64,000 nucleotides of DNA from Deltaproteobacteria bacterium. GTDB lineage: Bacteria > Bdellovibrionota_C > UBA2361 > SZUA-149 > JAITKM01. The stretch is from contig JAITKM010000007.1 of NCBI GenBank assembly GCA_031278395.1, positions 1 through 64,000 on the forward strand, written 5' to 3'. Of the stretch, positions 55,674 through 64,000 are shown one piece after another (within the stretch, counting starts at the first letter, position 1; each line of letters starts with the position of its first letter). A model generated the notes under the pieces. It worked only from the letters and a program-made list of their open reading frames with translations. It was not told where the DNA came from and did no database searches. Made by a program: the position numbers and the translations under genes.

Positions 55674-56297
55674 TTAGTCATTCTGAAATGGAAACTTTTC
55701 CACTCGTTGCATCTTTTTAAGATGCGCCTGCCTGACTTCAGCTACTGTTTGCTTTTGCAACTCTTTAGAACGCTTAACTAATACCTCTTTAGTTTCTATA
55801 TAAGCAGAACGTTTTGGGGGATAAATCTCTGGCTGAATCCCTGTATCCATCCGAATTGCATCCACTGGACAAGCATTGACACAAAAGCCACAATAGATGC
55901 AACGCAATGTGTCAATCTCATAACGTTTAGGGAATTTTTCCGCGGTTGTAGTGCCTAAAGTTCCACCAACACATCCACCCTCACGACCATCTTGCGCCTC
56001 AATATAAATACACTTTGACGGGCAAGCTGTCGCGCATAAAAAACAAGCCGTACAACGCACCTCACCATGATCATTTAAAACTAATCTATGACGTCCGCGA
56101 TAACGAGGAAAGTATTCACGTATTGCCGAAGGATATTCTATTGTTACCCAAGGTTTTTTATTCTTAGCTAAACCAAGACTATTTAGTAAATAAATACTAA
56201 GATTTCTAACCAACTTACTAAAAGTAAAAAATACTCCTTTTAAGACTTCCCCTAAGTATAGGGATTCGATGAAATTTAATTTTTCTCTACGCTGCAT
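55674..56297 (-). CDS. nuoI: NADH-quinone oxidoreductase subunit I-like ferredoxin
   Basis: 207 residues with two 4Fe-4S motifs: CTACFLCATACPSKC and CIYCGFCVNACPVDAI. The context PSAIREYFPRYRGRHRLVLNDHGEVRCTACF is that of NuoI. No other nuo subunit lies nearby, so it may belong to a dispersed complex or to another ferredoxin-dependent complex. The N-terminal 40 residues match the NuoI helix that binds the membrane. Confidence 0.88.
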   Translation of the reverse strand: MQRREKLNFIESLYLGEVLKGVFFTFSKLVRNLSIYLLNSLGLAKNKKPWVTIEYPSAIREYFPRYRGRHRLVLNDHGEVRCTACFLCATACPSKCIYIEAQDGREGGCVGGTLGTTTAEKFPKRYEIDTLRCIYCGFCVNACPVDAIRMDTGIQPEIYPPKRSAYIETKEVLVKRSKELQKQTVAEVRQAHLKKMQRVEKFPFQND

Positions 56298-56678
56298 TTT
56301 TATTTTTCCCTAGATATTCACACCTCATGACGCCATGAGGTTTTAACAAATAACTATTGGGTGATTGACTATTCTTATTTTATCTTGCTAAGCAAGGCTT
56401 TAATTTTGTTTTTCTTTTGGTATTGGCGGATGCAGGGCAGACAATAATTTGTTTTCAAAAATTATTGTCTGCCCATACGAATGGCTGCTTAAAAAAATAT
56501 CAAATAAATTCAATATATTGTGATAATACAAAAAGACACCCGTACTAGTTTTCTCATCTAAAAAAATCTACCATCCTGCATTTTTTACGTATTAAAAGAT
56601 TAATCTCCGAATAACAAAAAAATAAAATAAAAATGTAAGTCTTCGTAGGGACACACCCTTGCCATTTTTAAACCAAAT
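56298..56678. other. Spacer with two perfect hairpins
   Basis: No gene. Hairpins at about 56323-56342 (CCTCATG with CATGAGG) and at 56435-56474. Confidence 0.5.
56435..56474. repeat. 16-bp stem hairpin, not terminator-like
   Basis: GGGCAGACAATAATTT pairs with AAATTATTGTCTGCCC around an 8-nt loop and has no U-run. It resembles a REP-type palindromic unit or a small structured RNA more than a terminator. Confidence 0.6.
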
Positions 56679-57749
56679 TTATAGCGCCTTATTGTAGCTG
56701 CCAAGCCAAATTATTTCGTGCTTGTCTTTATTTTCATTTAATGTTTTTTGCACGTTTTCATCATCGATGTGACCTTCAAAATCCAAATAAAAAACTGACT
56801 CAAAACTCTCTCCTTTTAATGGACGAGATTCAATTTTAGTAAGATTAATACGATTACTTTGAAAACTTTGCAGTAGCTCAACTAAAGCTCCTGGACGATT
56901 TTCAGTTTTGGCAAAAATAGAAGTTTTATCGTTTGTAGTCGGGTCATTTTTAAAATCACTTAAAATCAAAAAGCGCGTTTTATTGGCAAGGTTATCTTCA
57001 ATCTTATTAAACAACACCGGTATATTAAATAATTTTGCTGCAATTTGAGAACAAATTGCAGCAGCTGATTTTTCTTGACTAGCTAGTTGAGCAGCTGTTG
57101 CTGTTGACTTCGCAGGAATAAACTCAAGGTCTAAAAGTAAGTGGCTTTCTAAAAATTTTCGACATTGATTATAACCTTGCGGATGTGAATAAATACGTTT
57201 TACTTCCTTAATATTCTCCGCAAAAGTCGCAAAGGAATGATGAATATCCATATACATTTCAGCTACAATTTTTACGTTTTCATATTGCCCAAGACAATCA
57301 AGCGTAACCCCAACAGCTCCTTCAGTGTTATTTTCAATTGGTACAACTCCGTATTTGGTTTCTTTGTTTTTAAGCGTTGAAAACACCGCCTCAATCAAAT
57401 TTAGTGGAAGGTAACTCACTAAAGCTCCAAACTTTCTTTGCGCTGCTTGATGAGAGTAGCTACCTTCTGGACCTAAAAAAGCAACTTTTTCCGGTAATTC
57501 AAGATTGCGACTAATCGCAAAAATTTCAGAATAGATAGCTTCAATTGCGGGAGTTTGTAAAACTGTGAGATTTTGACTTTTTAATCTATCAATAATTTCT
57601 TTTTCGCGTTCAGGACGATAGATTGATGTAGCGCTAATTTGCTTTAGCTTACCAATGTCCTTGACGTGAAGCATGCGTTCATCCAGAAGTTTTAAAATTT
57701 CGTTGTCTATGCGATCAATCTCAGCTCTGTGTTGGTTAATTGTTTTCAT
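56679..57749 (-). CDS. pheA: Bifunctional chorismate mutase/prephenate dehydratase
   Basis: 356 residues: AroQ chorismate mutase at 1-85 or so (IDRIDNEILKLLDERM), prephenate dehydratase with VAFLGPEGSYSHQAAQRKFG and GVVPIENNTEGAVGVTLD, and a C-terminal ACT domain (TSIFAKTENRPGALVELL, ESRPLKGESFESVFYLD) for phenylalanine feedback. The full length is normal. It is a single gene with a structured leader upstream (57786-57880). Confidence 0.95.
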   Translation of the reverse strand: MKTINQHRAEIDRIDNEILKLLDERMLHVKDIGKLKQISATSIYRPEREKEIIDRLKSQNLTVLQTPAIEAIYSEIFAISRNLELPEKVAFLGPEGSYSHQAAQRKFGALVSYLPLNLIEAVFSTLKNKETKYGVVPIENNTEGAVGVTLDCLGQYENVKIVAEMYMDIHHSFATFAENIKEVKRIYSHPQGYNQCRKFLESHLLLDLEFIPAKSTATAAQLASQEKSAAAICSQIAAKLFNIPVLFNKIEDNLANKTRFLILSDFKNDPTTNDKTSIFAKTENRPGALVELLQSFQSNRINLTKIESRPLKGESFESVFYLDFEGHIDDENVQKTLNENKDKHEIIWLGSYNKAL

Positions 57750-57785
57750 ATATCTTTATTTTTTTCCTTAAATTTCATTTTAGAT

Positions 57786-57880
57786 AACCGTTTTAAAACT
57801 TAAATAATCTAGTGCCCCACATTTTTGCAAAGCAAAAAATTTACTACTATTTAAAACGGTTTTCTACAAGACTAGATTAT
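57786..57880. promoter_or_regulatory. Pseudoknot-like leader upstream of pheA
   Basis: Four perfect complements are interleaved: AACCGTTTTAAA (57786-57797) with TTTAAAACGGTT (57850-57861) and ATAATCTAGT (57804-57813) with ACTAGATTAT (57871-57880). A hairpin (ATTTTTGC/GCAAAAAAT, 57821-57840) lies between. The A-B-A'-B' order predicts an H-type pseudoknot. It lies 37 bp upstream of pheA on the minus strand and could control it, or be a small element. Confidence 0.5.
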
Positions 57881-58096
57881 CCTTAAATTATTAATGGTTG
57901 TGCGCCGCTAATTTATTTTTTTCTTAATTCCTTGACTTTTTATAAAAATTAAAGTTTTAAGGGCAAAGTTTTTCCGCCGAGTATTGTTAAAGTCTTGGCT
58001 TTTTATAAATTCAAAGGCATCCCCGTTTCCGTAATCAAGTTTTACTGTTTTAGGAAACTCAAATTGTTTGGGTGTTCGTTATTTTTTGTCAAAATT

Positions 58097-58699
58097 ATGG
58101 ACCACATAGTTGAAATTTTTTATTCTTTTCAGTCACCCTACTGTTATCTTACCATTGATCGTCTAACACAATTAGGCGAAAAATTCGATATTAAGGCAAT
58201 TTGGCAACCTTATATGATTAAAGCCTCAAATATAGGAAATGCTCAAATGTCAGATGATCAGATAAGTTATATTAAAGAAGACGCCACTCGACTGGCAGCC
58301 AAGCAAGGACTACCATTAAATTTTATCGAACGCTGGCCTTATAATGAGTTTGATCCAGAAAAAAGCATTCGTGGCGCATTAGTCGCATCTGATTTAGGTA
58401 TGTTGTATGAATACAATATCAAAATGTTTCAACGTTGGTGGGATACCGCAGAAGATCCAAATGAACAGTCTTTTATCATCGAACTCTGTGATGATTTAGA
58501 TGTTGATCCTAATGAATATTCAGGGAGAATTAATTCTTCTGATGTTCGCGATCGAGTTCGCGGTTTAACCAAGCGAGCTAGAACACTCGGTATTTTTGAT
58601 ATTCCAATGATCTTAATTAACAAGGAGCGTTTCTATGGCATCCAAGGCATTATCGATGCTGAGAATAAATTAGCAGAGCTAGGATTAAAGAAAGCATAA
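58097..58699 (+). CDS. DsbA-fold 2-hydroxychromene-2-carboxylate isomerase-like protein
   Basis: 200 residues from the ATG at 58097 (MDHIVEIFYSFQSPYCYL). The thioredoxin-like fold opens with FYSFQSPYCYL, as in HCCA isomerases and kappa-class glutathione transferases. It has LVASDLGMLYEYNIKMFQRWWDTAEDPN and the ending FDIPMILINKERFYGIQGI (usually G-V-P-x-F motifs). A longer frame from 57995 has an unlikely N-terminus. The substrate is unknown. Confidence 0.82.
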   Translation: MDHIVEIFYSFQSPYCYLTIDRLTQLGEKFDIKAIWQPYMIKASNIGNAQMSDDQISYIKEDATRLAAKQGLPLNFIERWPYNEFDPEKSIRGALVASDLGMLYEYNIKMFQRWWDTAEDPNEQSFIIELCDDLDVDPNEYSGRINSSDVRDRVRGLTKRARTLGIFDIPMILINKERFYGIQGIIDAENKLAELGLKKA

Positions 58700-58723
58700 A
58701 CATCTACTAATTTTTTTTATTAA

Positions 58724-58774
58724 AAACACAGAGAGCACGGAGAACCAGAGAAAAATTCTGTACTCTCTGTGTTT
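58724..58774. terminator. Hairpin after the isomerase-like gene
   Basis: AAACACAGAGAG pairs with CTCTCTGTGTTT, a 12-bp stem with a 27-nt loop. The words CACAGAG and CACGGAG resemble common dispersed bacterial intergenic repeats. It may act as a terminator, though the T-run is short. Confidence 0.55.
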
Positions 58775-58842
58775 ATAAAAATTAATACTCCAGACAATAT
58801 CTCTTAACTGTTCAACCTCAAATCGAACTAATTACATAATCT

Positions 58843-59607
58843 ATGCGCATCCCCAAAATAATAGTTGATTTTGTAGGTCAAGCGATAAATTCGCAACTCC
58901 TGATAACTGGACAAAATTATCACCACTTAATCAATGTATTGCGTTGCAAAGTAACTGACGTAGTTGAAGTAGCTAGCGCCGATAATTCGAAAATTTTTAA
59001 AGCTCAAATTACTACTCTGGATATTAAAAAAAATTCTCTACTTCTGAACCTGTTAGAAGAAATACAGCCTATCAAACTAAATGCCATAGATTTAATCTGT
59101 GGTTTTCCTAAACCCACAATTGCCGAATTTATAGTAGAAAAGTCCGTAGAAATTGGTGTTTCAAATATTCATTTCTTTTTTGCAGAACGTAGCCAAAGTC
59201 ATTTACAAGGTGAACAGCTGCAAAAAAAATTAACCCGCTTGAATAAAATTAAGGAAGCAGCTTTAAAACAATCTGGCTTGGTAAGCGAGGTAACTAAAAT
59301 TTACATTCATAATTGTCTACAACCTGCCTTAGCTAAAATTCATTCAGAAACTCTCAAAATAGTTTTAATTGCGCCAGCAGAAGAACGACAAGAATTATTG
59401 AAAATCACCGATTTTATAAAGTCTAACCCAAATTATGCACAACAACATCAGGCTTATTCAATAATTATTGGTCCCGAAGGAGGATTAAGCCCTAGCGAAA
59501 TTGCGTTAGCTCAAGACTCTAACTTTATACCAACCTCTTTAGGTAAAAAAACTCTGCGAGTTGAAACTGCTGTCATCGCCAGTTGTGCGCTGCTACAACT
59601 ATTATAA
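58843..59607 (+). CDS. rsmE: 16S rRNA (uracil-1498-N3)-methyltransferase RsmE
   Basis: 254 residues of the SPOUT family: HHLINVLRCKVTDVVEV (usually HHLxxVLRL), GFPKPTIAEFIVEKSVEIGV, FFAERSQSH and the SAM-knot segment IIGPEGGLSPSEIALAQD with SLGKKTLRVETAVIA. Full length. A terminator follows. Confidence 0.95.
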   Translation: MRIPKIIVDFVGQAINSQLLITGQNYHHLINVLRCKVTDVVEVASADNSKIFKAQITTLDIKKNSLLLNLLEEIQPIKLNAIDLICGFPKPTIAEFIVEKSVEIGVSNIHFFFAERSQSHLQGEQLQKKLTRLNKIKEAALKQSGLVSEVTKIYIHNCLQPALAKIHSETLKIVLIAPAEERQELLKITDFIKSNPNYAQQHQAYSIIIGPEGGLSPSEIALAQDSNFIPTSLGKKTLRVETAVIASCALLQLL

Positions 59608-59618
59608 AATTATTTTTT

Positions 59619-59683
59619 AAACCACAAAGCGCACAACTAATTCTGACTGTGCTACACTTAAATCCTCCGCCTGTGGTTTTTAA
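59619..59683 (+). terminator. Terminator after rsmE
   Basis: AAACCACA pairs with TGTGGTTT, an inner GCACA pairs with TGTGC, and TTTTT follows the outer stem. Confidence 0.7.
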
Positions 59684-59922
59684 ATTATTAATGCGTTAGT
59701 TAATGGCTTAATCTAACCCTTGTTAAAAACGGAGTGATAGATTGTGCATAGCTTGGTTAAAATCAGACTTTAAAGCCGCATTAAAATACAGCTAAAATTA
59801 TTTTTTATTTTACTATGAAAATAATTTTTTTTTTGCTATAGGCGGAGCACTTTGTGTCGTTTTTTTTTAGATTCGTCTGGTTGTATATTCATTAATTTTA
59901 AATCGCTAATTAAAGAGGGAAA
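59684..59922. other. AT-rich spacer
   Basis: No gene or clear repeat; it probably holds the promoter for the lipoprotein gene. Confidence 0.35.
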
Positions 59923-60198
59923 ATGAGAAAATTTTTAACAATAAGTTTAATGTTGGTTATGATAATTTCAGCTGCCGTAGCTTGCAAAAGAGTAGCTAAA
60001 GATTCAGAAGTAACTCCACAACAAGAAGAAGTTATGGAAATAGATGAAACTATTGCAACTGAAGAGGAAGAAAATAATGGTTTAGCTGCTAACACAGAAA
60101 TTGAAATAATCGACAACGAAAATGACGAGAATAATGTAGACTATGTTGAAACTGAAGAAGTAACAGACAACACTCCAGAAGATACAACAGTAGAATAA
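59923..60198 (+). CDS. Small acidic lipoprotein
   Basis: 91 residues. The signal peptide ends in the lipobox AAVAC (Cys21), followed by a strongly acidic tail (EEVMEIDETIATEEEENN, then DNENDENN...ETEEVTDN). A good ribosome binding site (AGAGGGAAA) precedes the ATG. Function unknown. It lies just upstream of the SRP RNA. Confidence 0.8.
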   Translation: MRKFLTISLMLVMIISAAVACKRVAKDSEVTPQQEEVMEIDETIATEEEENNGLAANTEIEIIDNENDENNVDYVETEEVTDNTPEDTTVE

Positions 60199-60246
60199 TT
60201 TTATTTTCTAAACGTATGGACATTAGCCTTAATTTGTAGTTAAGTA

Positions 60247-60343
60247 TCGCCCGGCTAGTGAATGCAAAATAGTCCACAAACCCCGCCAGAGTCGGAAGAC
60301 AGCAACGGTAGTGATTACTTATTTGTGATATTTACTAGCCATT
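60247..60343 (+). ncRNA. ffs: Small signal recognition particle RNA (4.5S-type)
   Basis: It carries the SRP core: CCCCGCCAGAGTCGGAAGAC then AGCAACGG, with the GGAA tetraloop-type apex. The flanks GGCTAGTGAAT (60253-60263) and ATTTACTAGCC (60330-60340) pair, forming the outer stem. It sits just before dnaX, a common bacterial position. Confidence 0.88.
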
Positions 60344-60371
60344 TCTAATTTAAAAGTTAAGAATTTTTAAC

Positions 60372-62126
60372 ATGTCCTATCTTGTTTTTGCACGAAAATT
60401 TAGACCTCACACTTTTGCTTCTGTTATCGGACAGGAACATATCACTAAAGCCTTACAAAATGCTGTTCTCAGAAATAGAATTCCTCATGCTTTACTTTTT
60501 ACTGGTCCACGTGGCGTAGGCAAAACAACCACTGCTAGATTAATTGCCGCTGCGTTAAATTGTCAAAAATTAACTCCAGATTTTATTAAAAATGCTCAAA
60601 CAGAAGACATCGAACCTTGCGGAGAATGTGCTAGTTGTCGAGGCATTGCAATTTCATCTGATATTGCAGTGATTGAAATTGACGGGGCGTCAAATAATGG
60701 TGTGGACGATGTGCGAAGCTTGATTGACTCTTTGCAATCTGCGCCACCACCTGGCTCACGCTATAAAATTTATATTATTGACGAAGCACATATGCTGTCA
60801 AAAGAAGCCTGGAATGCTCTACTCAAAAGTCTTGAAGAACCCCCGCCTAACACTGTGTTTATTTTTGCGACAACCGAAACTCATAAAATTTTAGAAACTG
60901 TTATTTCCCGTTGCCAGCGGCATGATTTTGCCCGAATTAATTCTAACTTGATTGCAAGTAATCTTCAAGAAATTGCTCAAAAAGAAGGAGTTAGTGTTGA
61001 CCCAGATGTTTTAGCGTTAATTGCCAAAAAATCTGTGGGTGGTATGCGCGATGCGCAGTCGATGTTTGATAGGCTATTAACTTTTTCGGCTGAAAAAATT
61101 GATCTTAATTTAGCTAAAAAAGTTTTTGGTTTTGTAGATAATATATTTCTACAAACTTTAACAGAGACGATTTTAGAAAAAGATAGCGCTAAATGTTTTA
61201 ATTTGATTAACGACATTTTTTCACAAAGCCTAGATTTACGCGCTTTTTGCGCTGATTTAGTTTTATTCTGGAGAAACCTGCTTTTAGTCTCAGAAACAAA
61301 AGCTTATTCCCCACTTTTAGACCTTACTCAAGACGAATATTCAGAATTACAAAAACTAATTGCTAAAACAACGCGTCTGGATTGTCTGAATTATTTTGAG
61401 AAAATAATTGTGCTAGCTGATAAAGCTATTCTGAGTAACTACCCACGCTACGTCATAGAAGCTGGTTTAATTAAGATGATAAATGCTGGTTCAGTGAAAG
61501 AAATTTCTGAAATTGTAGCTGTTCTGGAAAGCTTAAAAAAAAAGTCTAGTCGCGAGTTAGATTCTGGGCGAACTAATCTAGCCCAAAATAAAAACAATAT
61601 TCCCAAGCTAGAGACAACCCCAGCTAATTCTAGCCAACTCGCAGCTGTAAAAGTTCTCCCTCCAACAGCAACAGTTCACTCGTTAGGATTTCAAGAAGAA
61701 GTCAATAATTTCGTCCCGAATTGGAATGAATTTTTAAATTTCGTTCGCAACAAATCGGCTTTAATGTTACATTCGATATTAAAGCGCGTGGCGCCAATAG
61801 TTTTTGAGGCGCGCCATTTAAAAATTCAGGGAATAGAATTTGAGTTAAAAGCGTTAACTGAGCCAACTTTACTAAATAATTTAAAAATTTTTTTAGGGCA
61901 ATATTCTGGCGCTAGTAATTGGATTGTTGAATTTGAGGAAATAGATAAACCTCAAAACAAATATATAGACGGTTCGGTTGCTAGTCAGGAACAAAAAAAT
62001 AATCTTGACTACCAACAACAAATTCTAAACGAAATTAAAATGCAGACGGAATTTAAAAAAATTTTTGAGCTATTTCCCAATAGTAAAATCGAAAATGTAA
62101 ATGTATTAAAAAATAAATTAACTTAA
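60372..62126 (+). CDS. dnaX: DNA polymerase III subunit gamma/tau
   Basis: 584 residues. AAA+ clamp-loader core with GPRGVGKT at 45-52, a zinc site (Cys 64, 83, 86 and 89: PCGECASC) and the DEAH-like IIDEAHMLS. The tail of about 200 residues is less conserved. A gamma form by frameshifting is not evident. First in dnaX-ybaB-recR. Confidence 0.97.
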   Translation: MSYLVFARKFRPHTFASVIGQEHITKALQNAVLRNRIPHALLFTGPRGVGKTTTARLIAAALNCQKLTPDFIKNAQTEDIEPCGECASCRGIAISSDIAVIEIDGASNNGVDDVRSLIDSLQSAPPPGSRYKIYIIDEAHMLSKEAWNALLKSLEEPPPNTVFIFATTETHKILETVISRCQRHDFARINSNLIASNLQEIAQKEGVSVDPDVLALIAKKSVGGMRDAQSMFDRLLTFSAEKIDLNLAKKVFGFVDNIFLQTLTETILEKDSAKCFNLINDIFSQSLDLRAFCADLVLFWRNLLLVSETKAYSPLLDLTQDEYSELQKLIAKTTRLDCLNYFEKIIVLADKAILSNYPRYVIEAGLIKMINAGSVKEISEIVAVLESLKKKSSRELDSGRTNLAQNKNNIPKLETTPANSSQLAAVKVLPPTATVHSLGFQEEVNNFVPNWNEFLNFVRNKSALMLHSILKRVAPIVFEARHLKIQGIEFELKALTEPTLLNNLKIFLGQYSGASNWIVEFEEIDKPQNKYIDGSVASQEQKNNLDYQQQILNEIKMQTEFKKIFELFPNSKIENVNVLKNKLT

Positions 62127-62137
62127 AGGAAGATACT

Positions 62138-62470
62138 ATGTTTAAAGGACTTGGAGATTTAAAAGCCTTGATGGAACAAGCCAAGAATTTACAAGAAAGC
62201 GCTAATAAAATAAAAGCTGACTTAGAAAAAAAAGATGTTTCGGCTAGTTCAGGGGCGGGACTAGTAACAGTAACTGTTACTGGAACTGGTAAGTTTAAAG
62301 AAATTATTATTGATAAAACTATAATTAACCCGGATGATGTAGAAATGTTACAAGATTTAGTTTTGTCTGCTATCAATGCTGGAATCAAAAAATCTAAAGA
62401 GTTATTAAAAGAAGAAATGTCGAAACTGGCTGGTGGTATGCCACTTCCTTCAGGCTTTGATGATTTATGA
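62138..62470 (+). CDS. ybaB: YbaB/EbfC nucleoid-associated protein
   Basis: 110 residues: GLGDLKALMEQAKNLQESANKIKADLEKK and VTVTGTGKFKEIIIDKTIINPDD as in the family, and the SKLAGGMPLPSG-like end. It binds DNA as a dimer. Between dnaX and recR, overlapping recR by 4 bp. Confidence 0.95.
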   Translation: MFKGLGDLKALMEQAKNLQESANKIKADLEKKDVSASSGAGLVTVTVTGTGKFKEIIIDKTIINPDDVEMLQDLVLSAINAGIKKSKELLKEEMSKLAGGMPLPSGFDDL

Positions 62471-63111
62471 AGCAGTATCAATTTCCTTTATCTATGCGCC
62501 AATTAATTGCAGAATTTTCTAAACTTCCAGCTATTGGTGAGAAGAGTGCGACACGTTTAGCTTATCATGTTATTAACGGTCAAAAGGAGGAAGCCCAACG
62601 TCTGGCTACGGCAATTCTTGCAGCCAAAGAAAAAGTATGTGTTTGTGAAGTGTGTTTTGGTTTAGCTGAGGAAAAAGTATGTCCTATCTGTTCTGATTTA
62701 AATCGGGATCGGCAAACTATTTGTGTGGTAGAGAAGCCAGCAGATTTAATAGCTATTGAAAGAAGTGGAGGATTTAATGGCTTATATCACGTATTACATG
62801 GGCTTTGGTCGCCACTACGTGGTATTGGTCCAGAGGAAACTAAAATCTCCGAGCTTTTAAAACGTATTAGGCAAAGTTTTGAAAATGTGGATTTAAAATT
62901 GGCGCTGCCAAAAGTTGAAGAGTTAATCATTGCCACTAGCACCACCGTTGAGGGTGACGCAACAGCGCTGTATATTGCTAAAAATGTAGCGCAATTTGGC
63001 ATTAAGGTTTCACGTATTGCACAAGGACTACCCAAAGGCGGTGAGTTGGAATATTCAGACCAAGGCACAATCACCCACGCTCTTAACGGACGCAGTAGAA
63101 TCAATTCGTAA
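62467..63111 (+). CDS. recR: Recombination mediator RecR
   Basis: 214 residues, somewhat longer than usual. N-terminal HhH (LPAIGEKSATRLAYHVI), zinc finger CEVCFGLAEEKVCPIC, TOPRIM domain (ICVVEKPADLIAIERSGGFNGLYHVLHGLWSPLRGIGP) and C-terminal RIAQGLPKGGELEYSDQGTI. It acts with RecF/RecO in gap repair. A partial copy of its 5' end lies 73 bp downstream. Confidence 0.96.
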   Translation: MKQYQFPLSMRQLIAEFSKLPAIGEKSATRLAYHVINGQKEEAQRLATAILAAKEKVCVCEVCFGLAEEKVCPICSDLNRDRQTICVVEKPADLIAIERSGGFNGLYHVLHGLWSPLRGIGPEETKISELLKRIRQSFENVDLKLALPKVEELIIATSTTVEGDATALYIAKNVAQFGIKVSRIAQGLPKGGELEYSDQGTITHALNGRSRINS

Positions 63112-63183
63112 AAGAGTTTTTTTAACTACCTTTCCTGAAATAAAAAAACAACAAGTTATATACTGAGTAGGTTAATTCGATCT

Positions 63184-63333
63184 ATGAAGCAGTATCAATT
63201 TCCTTTATCTATGCGTCAATTAATTGCAGAATTTTCTAAACTTCCAGCTCTTGGCGAGAAGAGTGTGATAATTTCGAGCGGAGTTAGAATAATAGCGGTA
63301 GCAACATTGCTGCGCGAATTTTTTAGTTTATAA
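63184..63333 (+). pseudogene. Tandem partial duplicate of the recR 5' end
   Basis: The first 29 codons repeat the start of recR almost exactly (MKQYQFPLSMRQLIAEFSKL then PALGEKS). They differ at a few bases, then continue in an unrelated frame to a stop at 63331-63333 (49 residues in all). The duplicated part covers the HhH-like N-terminus only, so no RecR function is expected. Confidence 0.85.
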
Positions 63334-63442
63334 AAAAGATTCAGATTCTCGTTTAGGCATTTTTGAGAGGCATTTATTCTTATTATCCTGCACATTTTAT
63401 CTATGTTCAAAACTTAATCTATTTGCTAAGAGCAGACCCGCT

Positions 63443-64000
63443 ATGAATCATGAATCAACTTTAAAATATTTTAAGCTGCTAGCTCGCATTTTTGGCATTA
63501 CTCACTCTTATACAGATCTCTGGGGTATCAAACGTCAATGCCAACCAGAACAAATTAAAAATATTTTAAACGCCATGGGACTTCAAGTCCAAAATCTAAC
63601 CGACGCTAAAGAAATTATTCGCAACTTAAAAAAAGAAAAATATCAAAGAATATTAGCCCCAGTTCGAGTCATTAGCGAAACAGAAGAAAACATTGAAATC
63701 AATTGTTATTTAAGCGAAGATAAATTAAACGCCACAATCTTTTGGCAATTAACCTACGAAAATGGCGAAATTGAAATCGGCGAAATACAGCCAACCGACT
63801 TAACTGCAAAAGGCTTTAGAATTTTTTCCGCTAAACGATATTTCAAATTTAAGCTTGTCTTAAACAAAAAATTACCACTAGGTTATCACAAATTTAATTT
63901 AAAATTCAGCAATTCTGAGTCTCCGCAACATTTAATAATCGTTACCCCAAATACCTGCTATCTACCAACAGAGAAAAAAAAATATAACGGACTAAGCGTT
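63443..64000 (+). CDS. malQ: 4-alpha-glucanotransferase, N-terminal part (cut by window edge)
   Basis: 186 residues visible to the window end. The N-terminus (LARIFGITHSYTDLWGIKRQCQPEQIKNILNAMGL) is the helical domain of long MalQ enzymes that act on maltodextrins, followed by beta-rich insert domains. The catalytic GH77 barrel lies beyond the window. The start has GAGC-free context, so the ATG at 63452 is an alternative. Confidence 0.72.
   Translation, partial: MNHESTLKYFKLLARIFGITHSYTDLWGIKRQCQPEQIKNILNAMGLQVQNLTDAKEIIRNLKKEKYQRILAPVRVISETEENIEINCYLSEDKLNATIFWQLTYENGEIEIGEIQPTDLTAKGFRIFSAKRYFKFKLVLNKKLPLGYHKFNLKFSNSESPQHLIIVTPNTCYLPTEKKKYNGLSV

Noticed and set aside
57750-57994. T-box riboswitch or Phe leader peptide for pheA
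   Set aside because: No Phe-rich short frame and no T-box motif; the complements form a pseudoknot order instead.

Overview
This is an AT-rich chromosomal segment (roughly one third G+C by eye) from a Gram-negative bacterium with lipopolysaccharide: it carries lptC-lptA-lptB, an LpxL/HtrB-type acyltransferase, a porin and a LolA-like protein. The ATP synthase cluster has two different b-type subunits and is headed by a bactofilin. It lacks the a and c subunit genes. I know that layout from deltaproteobacteria-type genomes (Geobacter and relatives), so a deltaproteobacteria-like lineage is my best inference, not a firm placement. A pyruvate formate-lyase pair points to fermentative or anaerobic life. 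RNA genes seen are tRNA-Asn(GTT), tRNA-Arg(CCT) and the small SRP RNA in front of dnaX.

Layout. 1-8.3 kb (minus strand) is an accessory region: a radical SAM/SPASM enzyme with a C-terminal RRE-like domain, a previously unlisted 54-residue Cys-rich peptide gene just after it, an attenuator-like hairpin and an M3-type oligopeptidase. A second, decayed copy lies upstream and shares a 200-bp leader with the first. 8.3-9.8 kb holds a Ser-rich exported protein and a structured hairpin element. 9.8-18.2 kb is bactofilin-atp(b',b,delta,alpha,gamma,beta,epsilon)-lptC-lptA-lptB. 19-27 kb holds a nitronate monooxygenase-like gene, two tRNAs, an IHF/HU gene, lpxL-like, a secreted EF-hand protein, nnr and tsaE. 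27-34 kb holds a porin, a metallo-hydrolase, a metallopeptidase, and the peptidoglycan-recycling genes anmK and nagZ. 34-40 kb holds trmFO and the elongation set mreC-mreD-mrdA-rodA. 40-45 kb holds a repeat cluster, yjbQ, an RNB ribonuclease, a zinc-ribbon protein, an M48 lipoprotein and a Ni/Co-type permease. 45.8-54.6 kb is a Fur-family regulator with a perfect palindromic operator, a CooC-like ATPase, a PLP decarboxylase-like enzyme, a cysteine synthase-rhodanese fusion and a class V aminotransferase, followed by pflB-pflA. 54.6-64 kb holds a LolA-like gene, nuoI, pheA, an isomerase-like gene, rsmE, a lipoprotein, SRP RNA-dnaX-ybaB-recR (with a partial recR duplicate) and the start of malQ.

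The strongest candidates for something undescribed are: (1) the RiPP-like locus at 1-3.3 kb with its decayed sister at 5-8 kb; (2) the Fur/CooC/PLP/sulfur-transfer operon beside a Ni/Co permease with a TTGCAA-N5-TTGCAA operator; and (3) a dispersed intergenic repeat family (consensus AAAGTAACCCCATACCAG), with about 19 copies here and a dense cluster with long inverted arms at 40.2-40.8 kb. Assignments rest on reading translated motifs; no database search was possible.
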